Positions 34,085-46,877 are shown, counted from the first letter of the stretch. The stretch: DNA of 64,000 bases from Gnetum montanum (GCA_015680685.1 MNCI01002928.1:55267-119266), one strand, 5' to 3'. Notes: generated by a model from the sequence alone, not told the origin. Numbers and translations: made by a program.

Positions 34085-34960
34085 CTTCCACTTTAAATTT
34101 TTTTACTATGTTCATATTATCATTAGTAGATAATAAATAATCAATGGAAGAGTTATCTTGGTGCCCAGTAAAGGTGAACTAAGAGGAGGAAGGAATTTGT
34201 TGATATTGTTAAGGATTAAAAAATCAATGTAACAATCATTCTCAGAAATGATTACTGCTTTGATTTGTAATATAATTAGTAGATGATCTTTTGTGAATTA
34301 AAAATAGTTATTTATTGAAATTTAATTAAGGATCCTAAACAAGCCTTTGGATTTGAATTTATTCAACATGATCATTAAAATCTCCACAAAGAAAAACTTT
34401 ACCAAGCCTAGAAAATTGTGCAATATATTAATCAAGTAATGAAAATGATGCTCTTTTGAAAGATTAGTAGAATTGTAAATAGAAGAATTCCCTAGAGAAA
34501 AATTGTAAAAAGCAATATAAAGAACCTATAAAATTCCTTGAACTTTAACCCACAAATATTGGTTATTATCAACTTTGTACATCTTACTGGAATGATCTTT
34601 GAACTTTTTAAGTACATAATCAATACCACTAAAAGATCTATCCCTCACCTTGGGATGCTTATTTCTAACATAAATGATATGAAAGCCTAGAATAAATAAG
34701 ATTTGAGAATTTTCTTCTTTCTAAGTTTTAGCAAAACTAAATAGATCAAAATCATTAAAAAAATAAATGGTATCTAAAGTAGCAACTTTATTAACCGATA
34801 AATCTTCAACATTAAGAAAAGCATATGTAATAGAAGAAAATTCCTATTTTGGAGCATTTTTCCTCTCTTAATGGCTACAACATATTTATAGTTTAAGTAA
34901 ACAATTTTACCTTCATTATGAACTTGTTTACTTTTTTGCCATTCTTCTTGCTTTTTCACT
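34085..34960 (-). pseudogene. LINE endonuclease half (piece 2)
   Basis: Reading from 34960 leftwards: SSITYAFLNVEDLSVNKVATLDTIYFF, GFHIIYVRNKHPKVRDRSFSG, HNFLGL, and VFLCGDFNDHVE at about 34408-34373, where GDFN is a conserved motif of AP-type endonucleases of plant L1 elements. It joins the RT half at 15250 across element C, in the same orientation. Several stops. The 5' end of the LINE is not fixed; it is near or beyond 35000. Confidence 0.65.
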
Positions 34961-37687
34961 TACTATTTTTAGTTAATTCTTCATTAATTCAAATTTTTTG
35001 TCTTTTCAAGATACTTATATTATTCCAAACTTATCTCTTTTATATATATCATCAAAGTTCACAAGAATCTACCAAGGTTTTCTCCCTTATGACCAAGTCT
35101 ATTTGCACTAATAATTATGCTAGAAGAGTTGTGTATTTGTTTTGTAAAGAAATTTTGCATGACCTATAAAAGATCCTTGTCCTATTCTTTAGGAATTTAT
35201 AAAATTTAAATATTTTTAATCCTATGAGCATTACTTATTTTTGATTCAAGAGAATCCTACTTTGATTACAAAGTATTCATATTACTCTACACTTAAGTTG
35301 GTTCAACATTTAACAATGCATCTTTTAACTCTATGGTTGTTGGAATGGTTTATATTTTTTTCTTTTACCATGGCTTCAACCATGAATTCTAATTGCATAA
35401 TCCTAGATGTCATGAAGTTGAAAGTTGCAATCATGTTATTTTATTCCCTTGAAAAAATTGTAAATATTATCATTGAAACCTTACTTATTTATCCTCAAAA
35501 TACTTGAAATAGAATATGTTTCTTTCTACTTAGCATTGATATATAAATTGGTAAAAAATCCTAGCAATTGCTACTCCAAAAAAAAATTTCATCTGAGCCA
35601 CTTAGATCTACAATCCACTATGAGGATTTTTGCTTCGAATTAGATGCCAAATTGATGAAATTCAAAATTACTATATTAATGAAAGTCCAAATTAAATTTG
35701 TGATATATAAAATCATTGAATCCAAAATCACTAAATCATTGAAATCCCTAACCATATCTATGATTATTGTTAAATTTTTTAACCATTGAAAGCCCAAATC
35801 ACTAAAAGCCCAAAAAACATTAGGTAGCACCTTATGATATGATGTAGGATTTATCATACATCTAGGCTATTAAAGATATAGAATAAAAATGTCTTGTACT
35901 TGTATCAAACTAGTCTTGGGTTTCTAGTAGCATAAAATTATTTGAAATATAGAAGCATGAAATAGATATGACATCAAAGAAGTGGGTAACCCATTGCTGA
36001 TATTTTATTTACATTTATATTTCTATATTTTATTTTATTTAATGTTTTTAAAATAAAGTAAAGATATAGTAGTGAGACATGTTAAGTATTTGAGAGTTAT
36101 TCTAGTTATTCTTTTATGTGGACTTCGAACACATTCTTAGACATGTAAGATCATTCCAATATTTTTTAGGTGACTTTTAACCACTTGGTTGATCAATTGA
36201 TCCTATTATAATATCGTGTGACTTGATTATGGAAATTTATTATTTTTAAAATTTCCCAAATCCTGTGTCTATAAATACTTGATAATGCTAGCTCTCTTAG
36301 CATCAATTGTGTATTTTTCTCCTTTTTTTTTATATATCTTACTAGTAGCTATGCATAGTAGACATTTTGCTAATTCTAGATCTAAATCTATTCTTTCTTG
36401 GAAAAGCTTAGTTCTTAGCTGATTTCATAAAATATAGGAAAAGTTCTTTCTTCCATGATTTCGACAAATAGCTTTTTCTTTTTGGACATGCTTAACTTAT
36501 GCTTGTACTCTTAAATTTCATTATCAATCTAACCCTTAAAATCTATTTTTGATCTAACCTTTATCTATTGTTATTTGCATCATATTTCATCATTGTTATC
36601 TTTTCTGCTCTTTTCAACATCTTTAAGCACATTAATGACAGTATCTAATGTAAATGGTAGCTTTGATCAATAGTAGTAAGCAGATATTTTGAACATGTAT
36701 GGGTGCATTTGACATGTTAAAAATCTTAGTTAGGATACATTAAACATGATTTGTAACAATTGATACGAGAATGCTTGGGACTTCATGGTTGATGATCATG
36801 ATATAGTTAATATCAAACTTGATTTTAGGATAGTAGTGGGGAGATAAAACCTAGAAAAACTTTAGGGTTAATGTTATCCGTAACATAATTTAATAGTTAA
36901 AGTTTGATATTACATGAGAATTCTACTCAATGGTTAAACATTTTCATATATGAGGGTTATCCTAAATAAGTGAGGTATTACACAAAACAATCCTTGACTA
37001 CTAGTTAAGTTAGTATTAACTTATGGTTCTTCCAAACATTGGATGTTGGAAACCTCATAGGAAAATTCATGGGTAGTGCAAATCATGGATTAATGATAGA
37101 TTAATGCATTAACAGTAATGTTAATGATTTGGCTAATGAAAATGTTAAATATTATGTGTTAATTAAAGGTTTAGTTAATCAGGCTCTAATAGTGTGTTTT
37201 GTAGTGTGGGTCCCATCTTCCAATCTTTTTCCATAGAGTTTCAAGATAGATTTCCTCTATAATGAAGGTGTTCTAAGCCTTCTTACATATGTTTCATGTG
37301 GATTTAGTAGGAAGCTTTAGAGGTGACCAAGGTGGAATTAGATGAAGTATTAACATAGATGAAGATCATTTCTTGTTGTATTTCATTTTATGTTTTGGTC
37401 TATTCAATGGATGTTTTAGCCATAAATATGAATTTTCCATTAAACTCTAATATTATGTTGTAATCAGATCTAAATCGACATCAATGTACTATTGCAGGTT
37501 TTCAAGTAATTTCTAAGTTATTGAGTTTTGAAGTTGATTTATAAGCTTGCATGATTTTATAAGTGTTAAATTTTCTTAAGGATTTATTAAGTGGTTAAGT
37601 CTTATTTATCATGCTTCATGGATGATTAAGTATTAATATATTTTCTAAGTATAATTTTTGAGATGTAATACACTTATTATTGAAAGA
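34961..37687. other. A/T-rich block to the right of the LINE, unclassified
   Basis: Up to the ACTTTGTA copy at 37688 I recognise no protein. 35620-35810 contains repeats of an attgaaatcc/caaaatcac type. A plus-strand TATA (tctataaatacttg, about 36269) with CT-rich sequence downstream could be part of an old LTR. The frames at 34918-35169 and 35241-35507 show no family features. Confidence 0.35.
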
Positions 37688-38303
37688 ACTTTGTAGTTAT
37701 TGCCACTGTGCAATTAGATACTGCTACAAATTTTACCCATTTCATAGAATAGTCCATAGTAATCATAATGTAGGATTTTCCATTTAACATATGTGTGATA
37801 GGATCGATAAATCAAATTTCCATAGGTCAAATAATTCTAATAGTTAAATCCAATTCTAGGATCCCTTAAACCTTTATTGTCATTATGAGAGTTTGTAAAG
37901 CAATGGAGATTCTTAAAGATTGTAGGCCAAAAGTATCCAACTATTGGAATCTTAGTGACTATTCATCTTCCTACATAGTGGTCTTCACAAGATCCTTCAT
38001 GAGTATCTTGGAACATTTTTGGTTGATTTTCTTTATGTAGAAATCACTGAACTAGACTATCTATGAAAATTTTGTAGAGGTTGTAATTAATCTTCATGTA
38101 GTACTTGATATGACATAGAAATTATTATTTCCTATACTTGTAGGGACATTCTACATCAGCAAATAGGCAAGATATGTAGCATACCATGTTTTGACCACCT
38201 TTGATGCAGCTATTATGACTTTTGTAAATACTAGTCCATTTGGAAACTAATTGGAAAGTGCATTTTCATCAACCTTATTATCCCATCTTAAATGAGATAT
38301 ATG
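37688..38303 (-). pseudogene. Integrase part of element H (piece 2)
   Basis: Continues 12040-12676. Matches element C 27700-28330: tactgctacaaattttacccatttc here against cagcagctgcttctgcccattta in C, and further right a zinc-finger region and an RNase H/INT spacer ending in ttatcccatcttaaatgag. Fully degenerate; the ACTTTGTA copy is 37688-37695. Confidence 0.7.
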
Positions 38304-39383
38304 TGTTGACCTTTTGGTATGTCAAAACCTTAAGAAAAATGGAGAAAGTAAAATGTTTGTGATGGATAATGCTTTTGCAAGATGTAAATAAGAGCTCCAC
38401 AATGAGATTTGAGAACTCAAGAAAACGAGATCTACAGCAAGACGTTGAAAATGAAGACTACATTAACGAGATGAGTGCATAAATGAAAACAAAGACCTCA
38501 AGTTAGATGAAGATGCTCCAAGGACTGCTAAGAGGGAAAATTGATAAAAGAAAGCCTCAGAAGTCAAAGCTCAAAAGTTAAGGAGATGTCTTGTAAAAAT
38601 AGTAGATGCCTATCTCCAATAGTAGATGTCTCCTTGTAGACATCTCATCTACCAAGTAGATGTCTCTCTTGAATTAAGGCCAACTTTAGTTAGACATCCC
38701 AACTTCGAAGTATACATCTATAGTAGCTATTTGGTAGTTGTTGCACAAATTCTAAGGATTTTTCGTAAACTCTAAGGTTATAAGATGATATCAAAATATT
38801 GGAAATTGTGCAAGCACTATTCACACTTAAGATCCTCATTATCTATTCTATGCAATTCTACTCTTACTCCTCATTGTAACATCATTTTTTACAATGACAA
38901 TAACCTATAATGAGCTTCAAGTACAATGACCTATAAATTTAATTACATTCTTTTCTTATTTCTTTTCTTTATTTCTTGTAACTTTGTGGGGTTAATGTGC
39001 ATCTTGTGAAAAGGCATCCATAATGAGCTTGTCAAGATCCTATGGGATTAAGTGTTTTTGCAATGTCAAAAATACTTTGGAGTGAAACTTAATTATGTAA
39101 AGGTTGTGGGATCCTTGAAACCACATTCTGAGCTTGTTGGGGCCTTGCAAGATTGAGTGGTTTCACAATGATAAAACACTCCAAAGTTGAGCTCAGAGCT
39201 TGTACAAGATGTGATGCTCTTCAAACCATACTTTTTGAAGAAACAAAGTCCAGAGGTGTGCATGGACTTTACCCTTTGAGTGTGGATGTACCCAAGTTGG
39301 GGAACCACATAAAATTTGATGTGTTCATGTGGCTGGTGTAATTTTAATTGGGAAATTTATTCAACCCCCCTTCTAAGTTCTCA
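38304..39383. mobile_element. Probable solo LTR of Copia type inside element H
   Basis: Homology to element C pol stops at 38303 and resumes at about 39391, so 1.08 kb was inserted. It begins tgttgacc and ends in cccccttctaagttctca, an ending common in plant Copia LTRs. The middle (38600-38700) has repeated agatgtct/agacatct palindromes. No internal domain. Edge duplications are unclear (atatg against agatg), so the ends may be off by several bases. Confidence 0.5.
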
Positions 39384-39390
39384 ATCCATA

Positions 39391-40171
39391 AGATGATCTA
39401 GAATGATATTCTCAATGGCTTTTCTGTTATTCATCATGATATCAAATTCCTAAAAGATCATCAATCATCATATCATATGAGTGAATACTAACTTATTTAT
39501 GAAAAACTTGATTACAATATGATCCATCAACATAAAGATTGGATAACTAAGCACAAAGTGGTTGAACTTTTCAAGTGCATACATCATTGTCATGAGTCCA
39601 CTTTTTGTTATGGTCTAGTTTAACTACATAGCTATAATACTCCCACTCATGTAGTGGATGTAGTATGAACATTTTTTATCATCTAGTTGTACGATCATGA
39701 CTCCTAATGCATAATTGGATGCATCTTCCATGATATGAAATGGTTTGGACTAGGTAAGAGCTTGTAGAATTGAAGTTTCTATAAGCTTTTACTTTAGAAG
39801 TTTAAAATCTTGGTCACATTCCTTAGTCCAATCAAATGATACATCCTTCTTTATTCGTGCCAGTGATAGTTTGAAAATATTGAATAAATTTTTAATAAAG
39901 CATCTACAAGAATGACCTTGCATCTTTTATTATTTGTGACCTTTGTGAGGTTCCTTAGATAACTTTAATCTTTTTTGGATCAATTTCTATCTCTTTTTAT
40001 ACAAAGTGCCTATGAATAATGCCCTTTTAGATCATCAATTAGCTTTTTTGCTAATTAACCCTAAGATTTATCTCTATTCAATGCTTTAAGACTTGTTAAG
40101 ATGGTCTAATGCCTATTAAAAATTAGAACTATAGGTGGGAAATTTTTCCACGAAAACTTCTATACCATTAC
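39391..40171 (-). pseudogene. RNase H and RT part of element H (piece 3)
   Basis: Matches element C 28350-29150: tagtggatgtagtatgaaca here against cagtggatgtaataaggaca in C, and atgcataattggatgcatcttccatgatatgaaatggtttggac against the tcagtcattacatggaatggcttggac segment. All frames are broken. It is cut at 40171 by element E and continues at 46552. Confidence 0.75.
40167..40171. repeat. Target-site duplication ATTAC, left copy
   Basis: ATTAC here and at 46552-46556, directly outside both element E LTRs. Confidence 0.9.
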
Positions 40172-41041
40172 TGATGAGTCATGATTTTCCTATCTTGACA
40201 TTGGAGCCTTGACATCTGATGAATTGCTGGTTTCTGTCTACTTCAACGTTAGGTATGTGATGTCAAGGCCTAGATGCAACATCGAGGTATATACTTTGGC
40301 CTATAAACATAACACCTAGGCTCCCATTTTGAGTCATTTTTCAAGTTAGTTTTCAGTTTCTTTTCTTTAAAGTTTGTTATTCCAATGTATGCCTATAGTG
40401 TGATGTTTGTAATTGTACAACACCTTTGTTCAAGTGTGATGTACCTAGACACGTTACATGATTGGCAATAACGATTGAGATTACTCCCATCATTGTAGCA
40501 TCCACTTAGATTATTTCTACTTTTAATTATTAATTATTTACTACTTTCTTTAGTTAAATGTTTCCCTTTATTGCTATTTACTATTCCTATTATTAAACAA
40601 AATGCATACACCTTAATCACAAGCATTTAAGTGAAAGTACTTGGTAACCTAGAAGTGTATTATTTGGTACACCTAGTAACATATGCTTGGCCATCTCAGA
40701 AGTAGTCTCATGAAGTCCAAGATGTATATGGATGATTAAGGGTGGATACTCATCACACATAGGCTAGTTAGATTTTACTTTCCATTGTCCATTAGTTTAA
40801 TTACTTTACGTTTTTATTGTCATTAGGAGTAGTGTAAAATTAGGAACAACATGATATGCCTCACTTTGGACTAAACCATACGTGACAAGCTACCACTAGT
40901 CCAAGTGGGAAGACAACAAACTGTGGTTAGAGCATAATGATCTAGATATCACAACTAGTCCCATCCACAAAATTTGACTAGATTATGCATGAACGCTTGT
41001 AATGCGTATGGTTGAGCATAGGGGTACCTAATCACTAATCA
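40172..41041 (+). mobile_element. 5' LTR of element E
   Basis: TGATGAGTC to CTAATCA. U3 (about 145 bases) has GACATTG, GACATCTG, AACGTT, TGATGTCA and AACATCG motifs, then TATA cctataaac at about 40300. Confidence 0.9.
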
Positions 41042-41063
41042 TTGGCATTGTTGTTGGGGATGG
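41042..41063 (+). promoter_or_regulatory. Primer-binding site, tRNA-Asp type (element E)
   Basis: ttggcattgttgttggggat directly after the LTR, with the tRNA-Asp-type Athila site worn at CpG positions. Confidence 0.75.
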
Positions 41064-41160
41064 TGCTAGTTATGTAAATTATTTATATCATACACGATTG
41101 CTATAAAAGGTCTTAATAATATATCCTTCAAACACTATTAAATCACACACACTAAGAACA

Positions 41161-43450
41161 ATGTCTCTCCTACATGAACATGACAATGCATGGTATAGTA
41201 AATACATTCATTGGAGAAATAATGTGATATATGATGAAGAAGATTGGAGTGATCAACCTTATGTAGGGGTTTCTTATGATCGTGATCACCTTGACAACAT
41301 CCAAAGACTACATTCACCTAAGGAAAAAAATCTTGGAGGAGATGATGTAGGTTCTAGAGTAGGGGACGCCTTAGGGCCTAAGACCTTGAAACCTAGAAAT
41401 GATAAATTAAGGGGCCTTGAGGAATACTATTGAAGCCATGGCAATTCTCCCAATTCCTCATCTTCATCTTTTCTTTCAATGTCTAGTTTTGACGAAGATG
41501 AACGTAGGTATAGAGATAGAGCTCCATTAAAGGGTCAAACTAAAAATTGAAATCCAACCCAGAGGAAAGGTCAAAGATAGCATCATCACGATCGAATAAA
41601 TAGAGATAGATATTTTTCTCATGATTTGTTTGATGATGATGAACCCTTGTTGGCCACTAAGAGCCTAATCCATATCATAGAGGTAGTTAGGATATCTCAC
41701 AGGCATTGCAAAAAGAGTTGTCAACCTAAGCTTGATATGAACTATCTTTCTTCATTTGCAAGAGGCTATGATGCAGATCTATAACATTATTTACAAGCCT
41801 TCCATGATGCCTGTGCATTCTACAACACGGAAAGTGAGTGGCAAAAGCTTAAGCTCTTTCCTAGGATACTAAATGATAGAGCCAAAGTGTGGTATAGATT
41901 TTTGAAACCAAATTTGATATGACGATGGTCTACAATGCTAGAACTTTTCAACGAGAGATACCAAACACATAAAATAGTGTCCAATTTGAGGAGACAGACC
42001 CAAGAGTGGAAATAAGAACAACATAAACCCTTGGACGTGGCCTTAGGTAGATATTATGCCTTACTAAATAGATGCCCATGCCATGGTTTCTTTGAGGAAA
42101 GACAATTGTTCCACATCATAGATGGGCTTTGTTTTGAAACAAGGGAGACCCTTGCGATGTATGCTTCAAGATAATTATATGATCTCCAAGCCCATTAGAT
42201 CAAAGAGCTAATAACATGTGTGGTAAAAAAAGAAGGAGAGATGTGCAAATGGGAGAATGTCAAAAAAATCTTAATGGGACCCAGCTCTTCAATCAAAGGA
42301 GGTCCAAATTTATGGTAAGGAAAATGAAACCACTCTCGATAAGGTGATTCCACAACAAACCTTGCTGATGAAGGAGTCTATCGATGATCTAGAAGCAAAG
42401 TTTAATAGGATGTCTAAATGGATAAATGAAAACATCACAACTCTTATTGAGATGATCACAAAGAGGATTATGCAACACATGCTAGGCAAATACAATAAAT
42501 AGAGGACATAGAACCAAGAAATAGTTAGGAATACTTTTCAGCAGACAAGAAAAGGGATTGATGAAAGTGAGGCTAAAGACTCCACCATAGACGAAGATGA
42601 TGGATGCAACCTATGCATATATGACCATCCAAAGGGCCAATGCCCCATATTGTTGCATCTACAGGAGTATTGGGCAAGTGCCTTAAATTTGAAATTTGTG
42701 CAAAAGGACATGCATGGGAGACTTCCTCTCCCATAAGATAATTGTAGATAGTCCCACAACTAATCATACCATCCTAGGGGGACTTACCACCAACCTCAAC
42801 ATAGTCATCAACCATAGTGGCAACAACCACAGTCGTGGGGGAGGCCACCACCACATCAGCCATCTCCATGAAAAACACACTGCTATTATGTTCAACACCC
42901 TATTTTTCAAACTAGTTCTACATCCTCTTCTTCTAATCACGACTACCACTCTCCTAAGTACCATCAATACATGACATCCTCTAAAGAATCACCACCTGGT
43001 GCCTCTTACCATCCAACTTACCCTCAATATTCTCATAATCCACCTTCTCTAATCCCATCCCTAGTAACTCAAGGAGGTTCCACATCCCAATATGAACAAA
43101 CATGTGCCACTTGTGCTGCAAATGTGCATAGACATGCTGAAACTAGTGGGTCTCAACCGCAACACTAGAAACGTCCCTTCTAGAGGAAAGGCCATAAGCC
43201 AAAGCAAACCACGTGTGAACCCATTGCATCATCTAAGCCAACACAAGGCCAACCTAGTGCACCACCTTTCTCGTCTAAACCAACATCTTCCAACCATACA
43301 CAAGGGCCACCATCTATATGTACTCCAATACCACATCTAACCAATGAATCTACAAACATGGGAAGATAAATGAATCCATGCATACCATCTCATACTCAAG
43401 GATGCAATGGTGGGCTAGTCATCCATAATTTTAACATGCCTCATATCGTA
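41161..43450 (+). pseudogene. Gag, element E
   Basis: Start ATG 41161 (MSLLHEHDNAWYSKY). A basic N-terminus and a serine-rich patch (SPNSSSSSFLSMSS, about 41445) precede DDDEPLLATKSLIHIIEVV. The gag core follows: AFHDACAFYNTESEWQKLKLFPRIL, WSTMLELFNERYQTHK, EERQLFHIIDGLCFETRETLAMY (to about 42160), then a Lys/Glu-rich coiled segment and the zinc knuckle CNLCIYDHPKGQC at about 42607-42645 (C-x2-C-x3-H-x4-C). The C-terminal third is Pro/Ser/His-rich. More than ten stops and shifts. Confidence 0.85.
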
Positions 43451-45640
43451 AGCCATCATACATATAACAATTAGGTGTGTGACCTACAATTTTTCTACCT
43501 AGCAACCACACCACTGATAAACACCTAATGGCTGGGGCATGAAAGTTTTCCAACATTTCACACATGCATGAACCCTATTTATCCACTTATTAATCTTTGT
43601 CATGGCCAAATGTTTAATCATGGGGGTTATTGCCATTCTAGTCTTCAAGATTCTTAAGTGTTTTTCATCTTCTTGTTTTACAACTTTTTGTTTTACACAT
43701 TCTTTATTTTACATCTTCTTGTTTTCATGTTATTAATATTTCCTAATTTTTTTACATCATTGTTAGTACATTTGCTATTTCTTGAATATTTTACACCTTC
43801 TTTTATATTTTCTTTGATTTTGATGTGATTTTCTAACGTTTTGTTAATAAGTGCAAGGTACAGTGGTAATGCATTGATTAATGGTGGAATGTACTATTTT
43901 TGTTATTTGATTGTTGGTGTCTAGTTTCTAGCTTTGAATTTTGTTATGGATGATTAGGGCATGGTTTTTTTTTCATGAATACGTAGTGAGTCCACAACAT
44001 TCACCCATCCACAAACTTTATGATTTTCCTTGTTTTGGAAACAAGCAATCCCTTTTTTATTAATACAACTTTAAGAAATTTGTGACTTTGGTAGTTTCTA
44101 GAATTGGAAAGGATTCAAAGGCTTGAACAGGGTGTGGCTTCAATCGGATTCGATATTCTTTGTACTTTTCTACTTGCCTGGGTGCATCTATGTTTTCATG
44201 GATTTCTTACTATTTTGTGTTTACCAATAAAAGGAAGTTGAATAAGTCCTTGCATGGTGTGGTTCTCATCAAAAAAAGAAGAAAAAAAGAAAAAAATGAT
44301 GAGGATTCAAAGCACACCCCTTGGATAAAATAAATGTATGTGTCTTTGCATGGTGTGGTTCCCATTTCAAAAACACAAAAAAAATATGGGAATTCAAAGC
44401 ACATCCCTTAGACAAAATAAATGGGCTATAAGCATTATTTATGGGACTAGAAAGACATGTACCTATGCCTAAAGGTCCTCTCTAACTAAGGCCCTTCCTC
44501 ACTTCCTACTTCTCTTTTCTTCCCTAATAAGGAATAGTGGTTGTTCTGTGGGAGCACTCTTATGTCTTAGGGGATGGACTAGTCTTAGAATGTCGATGCA
44601 AATTCATTGAAAGTGGGTTGTTTTGGTTTGGACTAAGGTTGGATCCTAGCAAGTCATTTAACCACAAAATCCATAAGAGACTTCACGTGACCTTAATTAG
44701 GAACTCCATTCCACTCTCTCTCATCCATTTATGCTTTCCATGCTTCACCTCATTGCTGGTTTTCTATTCTTGATTCGATGTCTTGGTTTGATATGTCAAA
44801 ATTCTTAGTTAGTTTTTTTTTTGAGTTTTTGTACTTGACCTTCTATAACCATTAATCATCCATGGAGCCCACAGACTCTTTGGTTTGAAGTTATGCAAGG
44901 GCATAAAAGGCCTGTGCCTACTTTGGGGAGGATCCACTTGCATATCTTTTGGTTGGATTAGTTAAGTTCTTTATCCTTAGACACTCTTACAATCAAATCT
45001 TTTTGTTTACCCCATTAATGGCATCCAATTGTGCACATCTTTACAACATTTTTCAGTGAACTTTCCTTTTTATTGTTGTGAATTCTTACATCCTCTTCAA
45101 ATATTTCTTTGTGTTCAAATTTTTCAAATTTAATGGACTACTTATCTATTTGACCCTATTTATCAACCTTCCTGCTAACACTACTAAAGGAATCAATTTG
45201 CCACAATCACAACCTAGCCGAGTGTAACCACTAAAAAGACAAGGTACTTAATAGCTATGTGTTATACCTTACATACTAATTCACGATTCTATTATGATTG
45301 CAGTGTGAAGCATGGACTGGAAATGGGACTATCTTCACCAAGGATGATGCAGCAACACCTTGTGCAAAGGATCATTCATGATCATTGGATCTTCTATTTC
45401 TCTCTTCAGTTACCAAGAGGTATTGGATGTTAGTTTTTTTCTAGGGTGTTCACTTCTCTTATCATGAACACCCAATTTTGTAAAGCTTGTAACTTCATAC
45501 ACTTGGTCACTCAACATCTGTCTATTCCACTTGAGTTAGTTTGTATGTTAGTCAATAATCCCATACCTACACACCCAATATTTTGTAAGAAACTTGGTCC
45601 TCATTTTGTTTAACTCAAGGTTGACTTTTTATTCAGTTGT
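43451..45640 (+). other. 3' non-coding module of element E
   Basis: Shared, in the same order, with D (minus strand 54260-52830) and C. Landmarks: tgaatacgtagtgagtccac, tgcatggtgtggttctcatc (44250, repeated in altered form at 44345), cccacagactctttggtttg (44868) and tttggggaggatccacttgc (44921). A cacaacctagccga...gacaaggta block (45208-45246) leads to attatgattgcag (45290-45302), like a 3' splice acceptor. Only about 340 bases of non-coding DNA follow before the LTR; the long ORF present in D is absent. Confidence 0.6.
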
Positions 45641-45647
45641 TGGGGTA

Positions 45648-46551
45648 TGATGAGTCATGATTTACTTATCTTGACATCATAGTATTGACATCAGAGCCTT
45701 GACATCTAATGAATTACTATTTTCTATCTGCTTTGATGTTAGATATGCGATGTCAAGGCCTGGATGTGATGTCGGGTACTTGACATCAAAGTATATACTT
45801 TGGCCTATAAATACAATGCCTACACTCCTGTTTTGAGTCAGTTTTCAAGTTAGTTTTTAGTTTCCTTTCTTTAAAGTCTGTTATTTCCAGTGCACACCCA
45901 TAGTATGATGTTTGTAATCATACGACGCCTTTGTTCAAGTGTGACATACTTGGACACGTTACATGATTGGCAATAAAGACCAAGATTACTCTCATCATTA
46001 CAGCATCCACTTAGATTATTATTATTTTTAATTGTTAATTATTTACTATTTTCTTTAATTAAATGTTTCCCTTTATCACTATTTACTATTCCTATAATTA
46101 AGTAGAATGCATATGCCTTAATCACAAGCATTTAAGTGGAAGTACTTGGTAACCCAGAAGTGTATTGTTTGGTACACCCAGTGACATATACTTGGCCATC
46201 CCAAAAGTAGTCTCACGAAGTCCAAGATGTATATGAATAATTAAGGACAAATACACATCGCATTGCACATAGGCTAGTTAGATTTTACTTTCCATTTTCC
46301 ATTAGTTTAATTACTTTACCTTTTTATCATCATCGGCAGTAGCGTAAAGTTAGGAGCAATATCATATGCCTCACTTTGGACTAAACCATATGTGACAAGC
46401 TACCACTAGTCCAAGTGGAAAGACAATGAACTACGATCAGAGCATAACGATCTAGATACCACAACTAGTCCCATCCATGGAATTTGACCAGATCGTGTGT
46501 GAACACTTTTGATTCATATGGTTAAGCATAGGGGTATCTTACTGCTCATCA
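45648..46551 (+). mobile_element. 3' LTR of element E
   Basis: TGATGAGTC to CTCATCA. It has one more gacatcagagccttgacatct unit in U3 than the 5' LTR; TATA cctataaata at about 45804. A short purine-rich ttggggtatga precedes it. Confidence 0.9.
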
Positions 46552-46877
46552 ATTACTAATATGTTTTTAAAAGATACTAGTGAAAAGATGTTGGAATGTT
46601 ACAAGGGTATCACATAGATCAAAATACACTTTTATATGAAAATGTTCCTTAAGAACTTGTGAATGTTACTTTATCCTACTCTTCTAGATCTATTTGAATT
46701 TGATTATAACCACTGTAGCCATCTAGAATATTATAGTATTTATGCCTTGCAATTATGTCAAACACTTGATTAATAAATAACAATGACAAATGATCTTTGA
46801 AAGTAGCCATGTTTAACAATATTAAGTTAATGTGGATTCTCTATTGGCCCACCTTTTTACATACAATCATGAGTGAG
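46552..46877 (-). pseudogene. RT part of element H (piece 4)
   Basis: Matches element C 29160-29470, for example gattataaccactgtagccatctagaat here against gttgtacccactatacccatctagaaa in C. The first five bases are the E target duplication. It ends abruptly at 46877, where the element I LTR starts. The rest of H (RT N-terminus, PR, gag) must lie beyond 64000. Confidence 0.75.

Larger units (their letters stand above)
40172..46551 (+). mobile_element. Element E: Athila-like non-autonomous element with gag only
   Basis: LTRs 40172-41041 and 45648-46551 with TSD ATTAC, PBS and gag. It is 6.4 kb and complete at both ends. No protease, RT or integrase motif is found between the gag end (about 43450) and the 3' LTR. 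The 3' non-coding module is shared with C and D. It would depend on a C-like helper. It landed in the RT gene of element H, whose two halves read on at both sides. Confidence 0.9.

Noticed and set aside
41161-43450. Protease or RT hidden in the E gag tail
   Set aside because: No D-[ST]-G, VPKKGG or FMDDF motif in any frame between 42600 and 45640.
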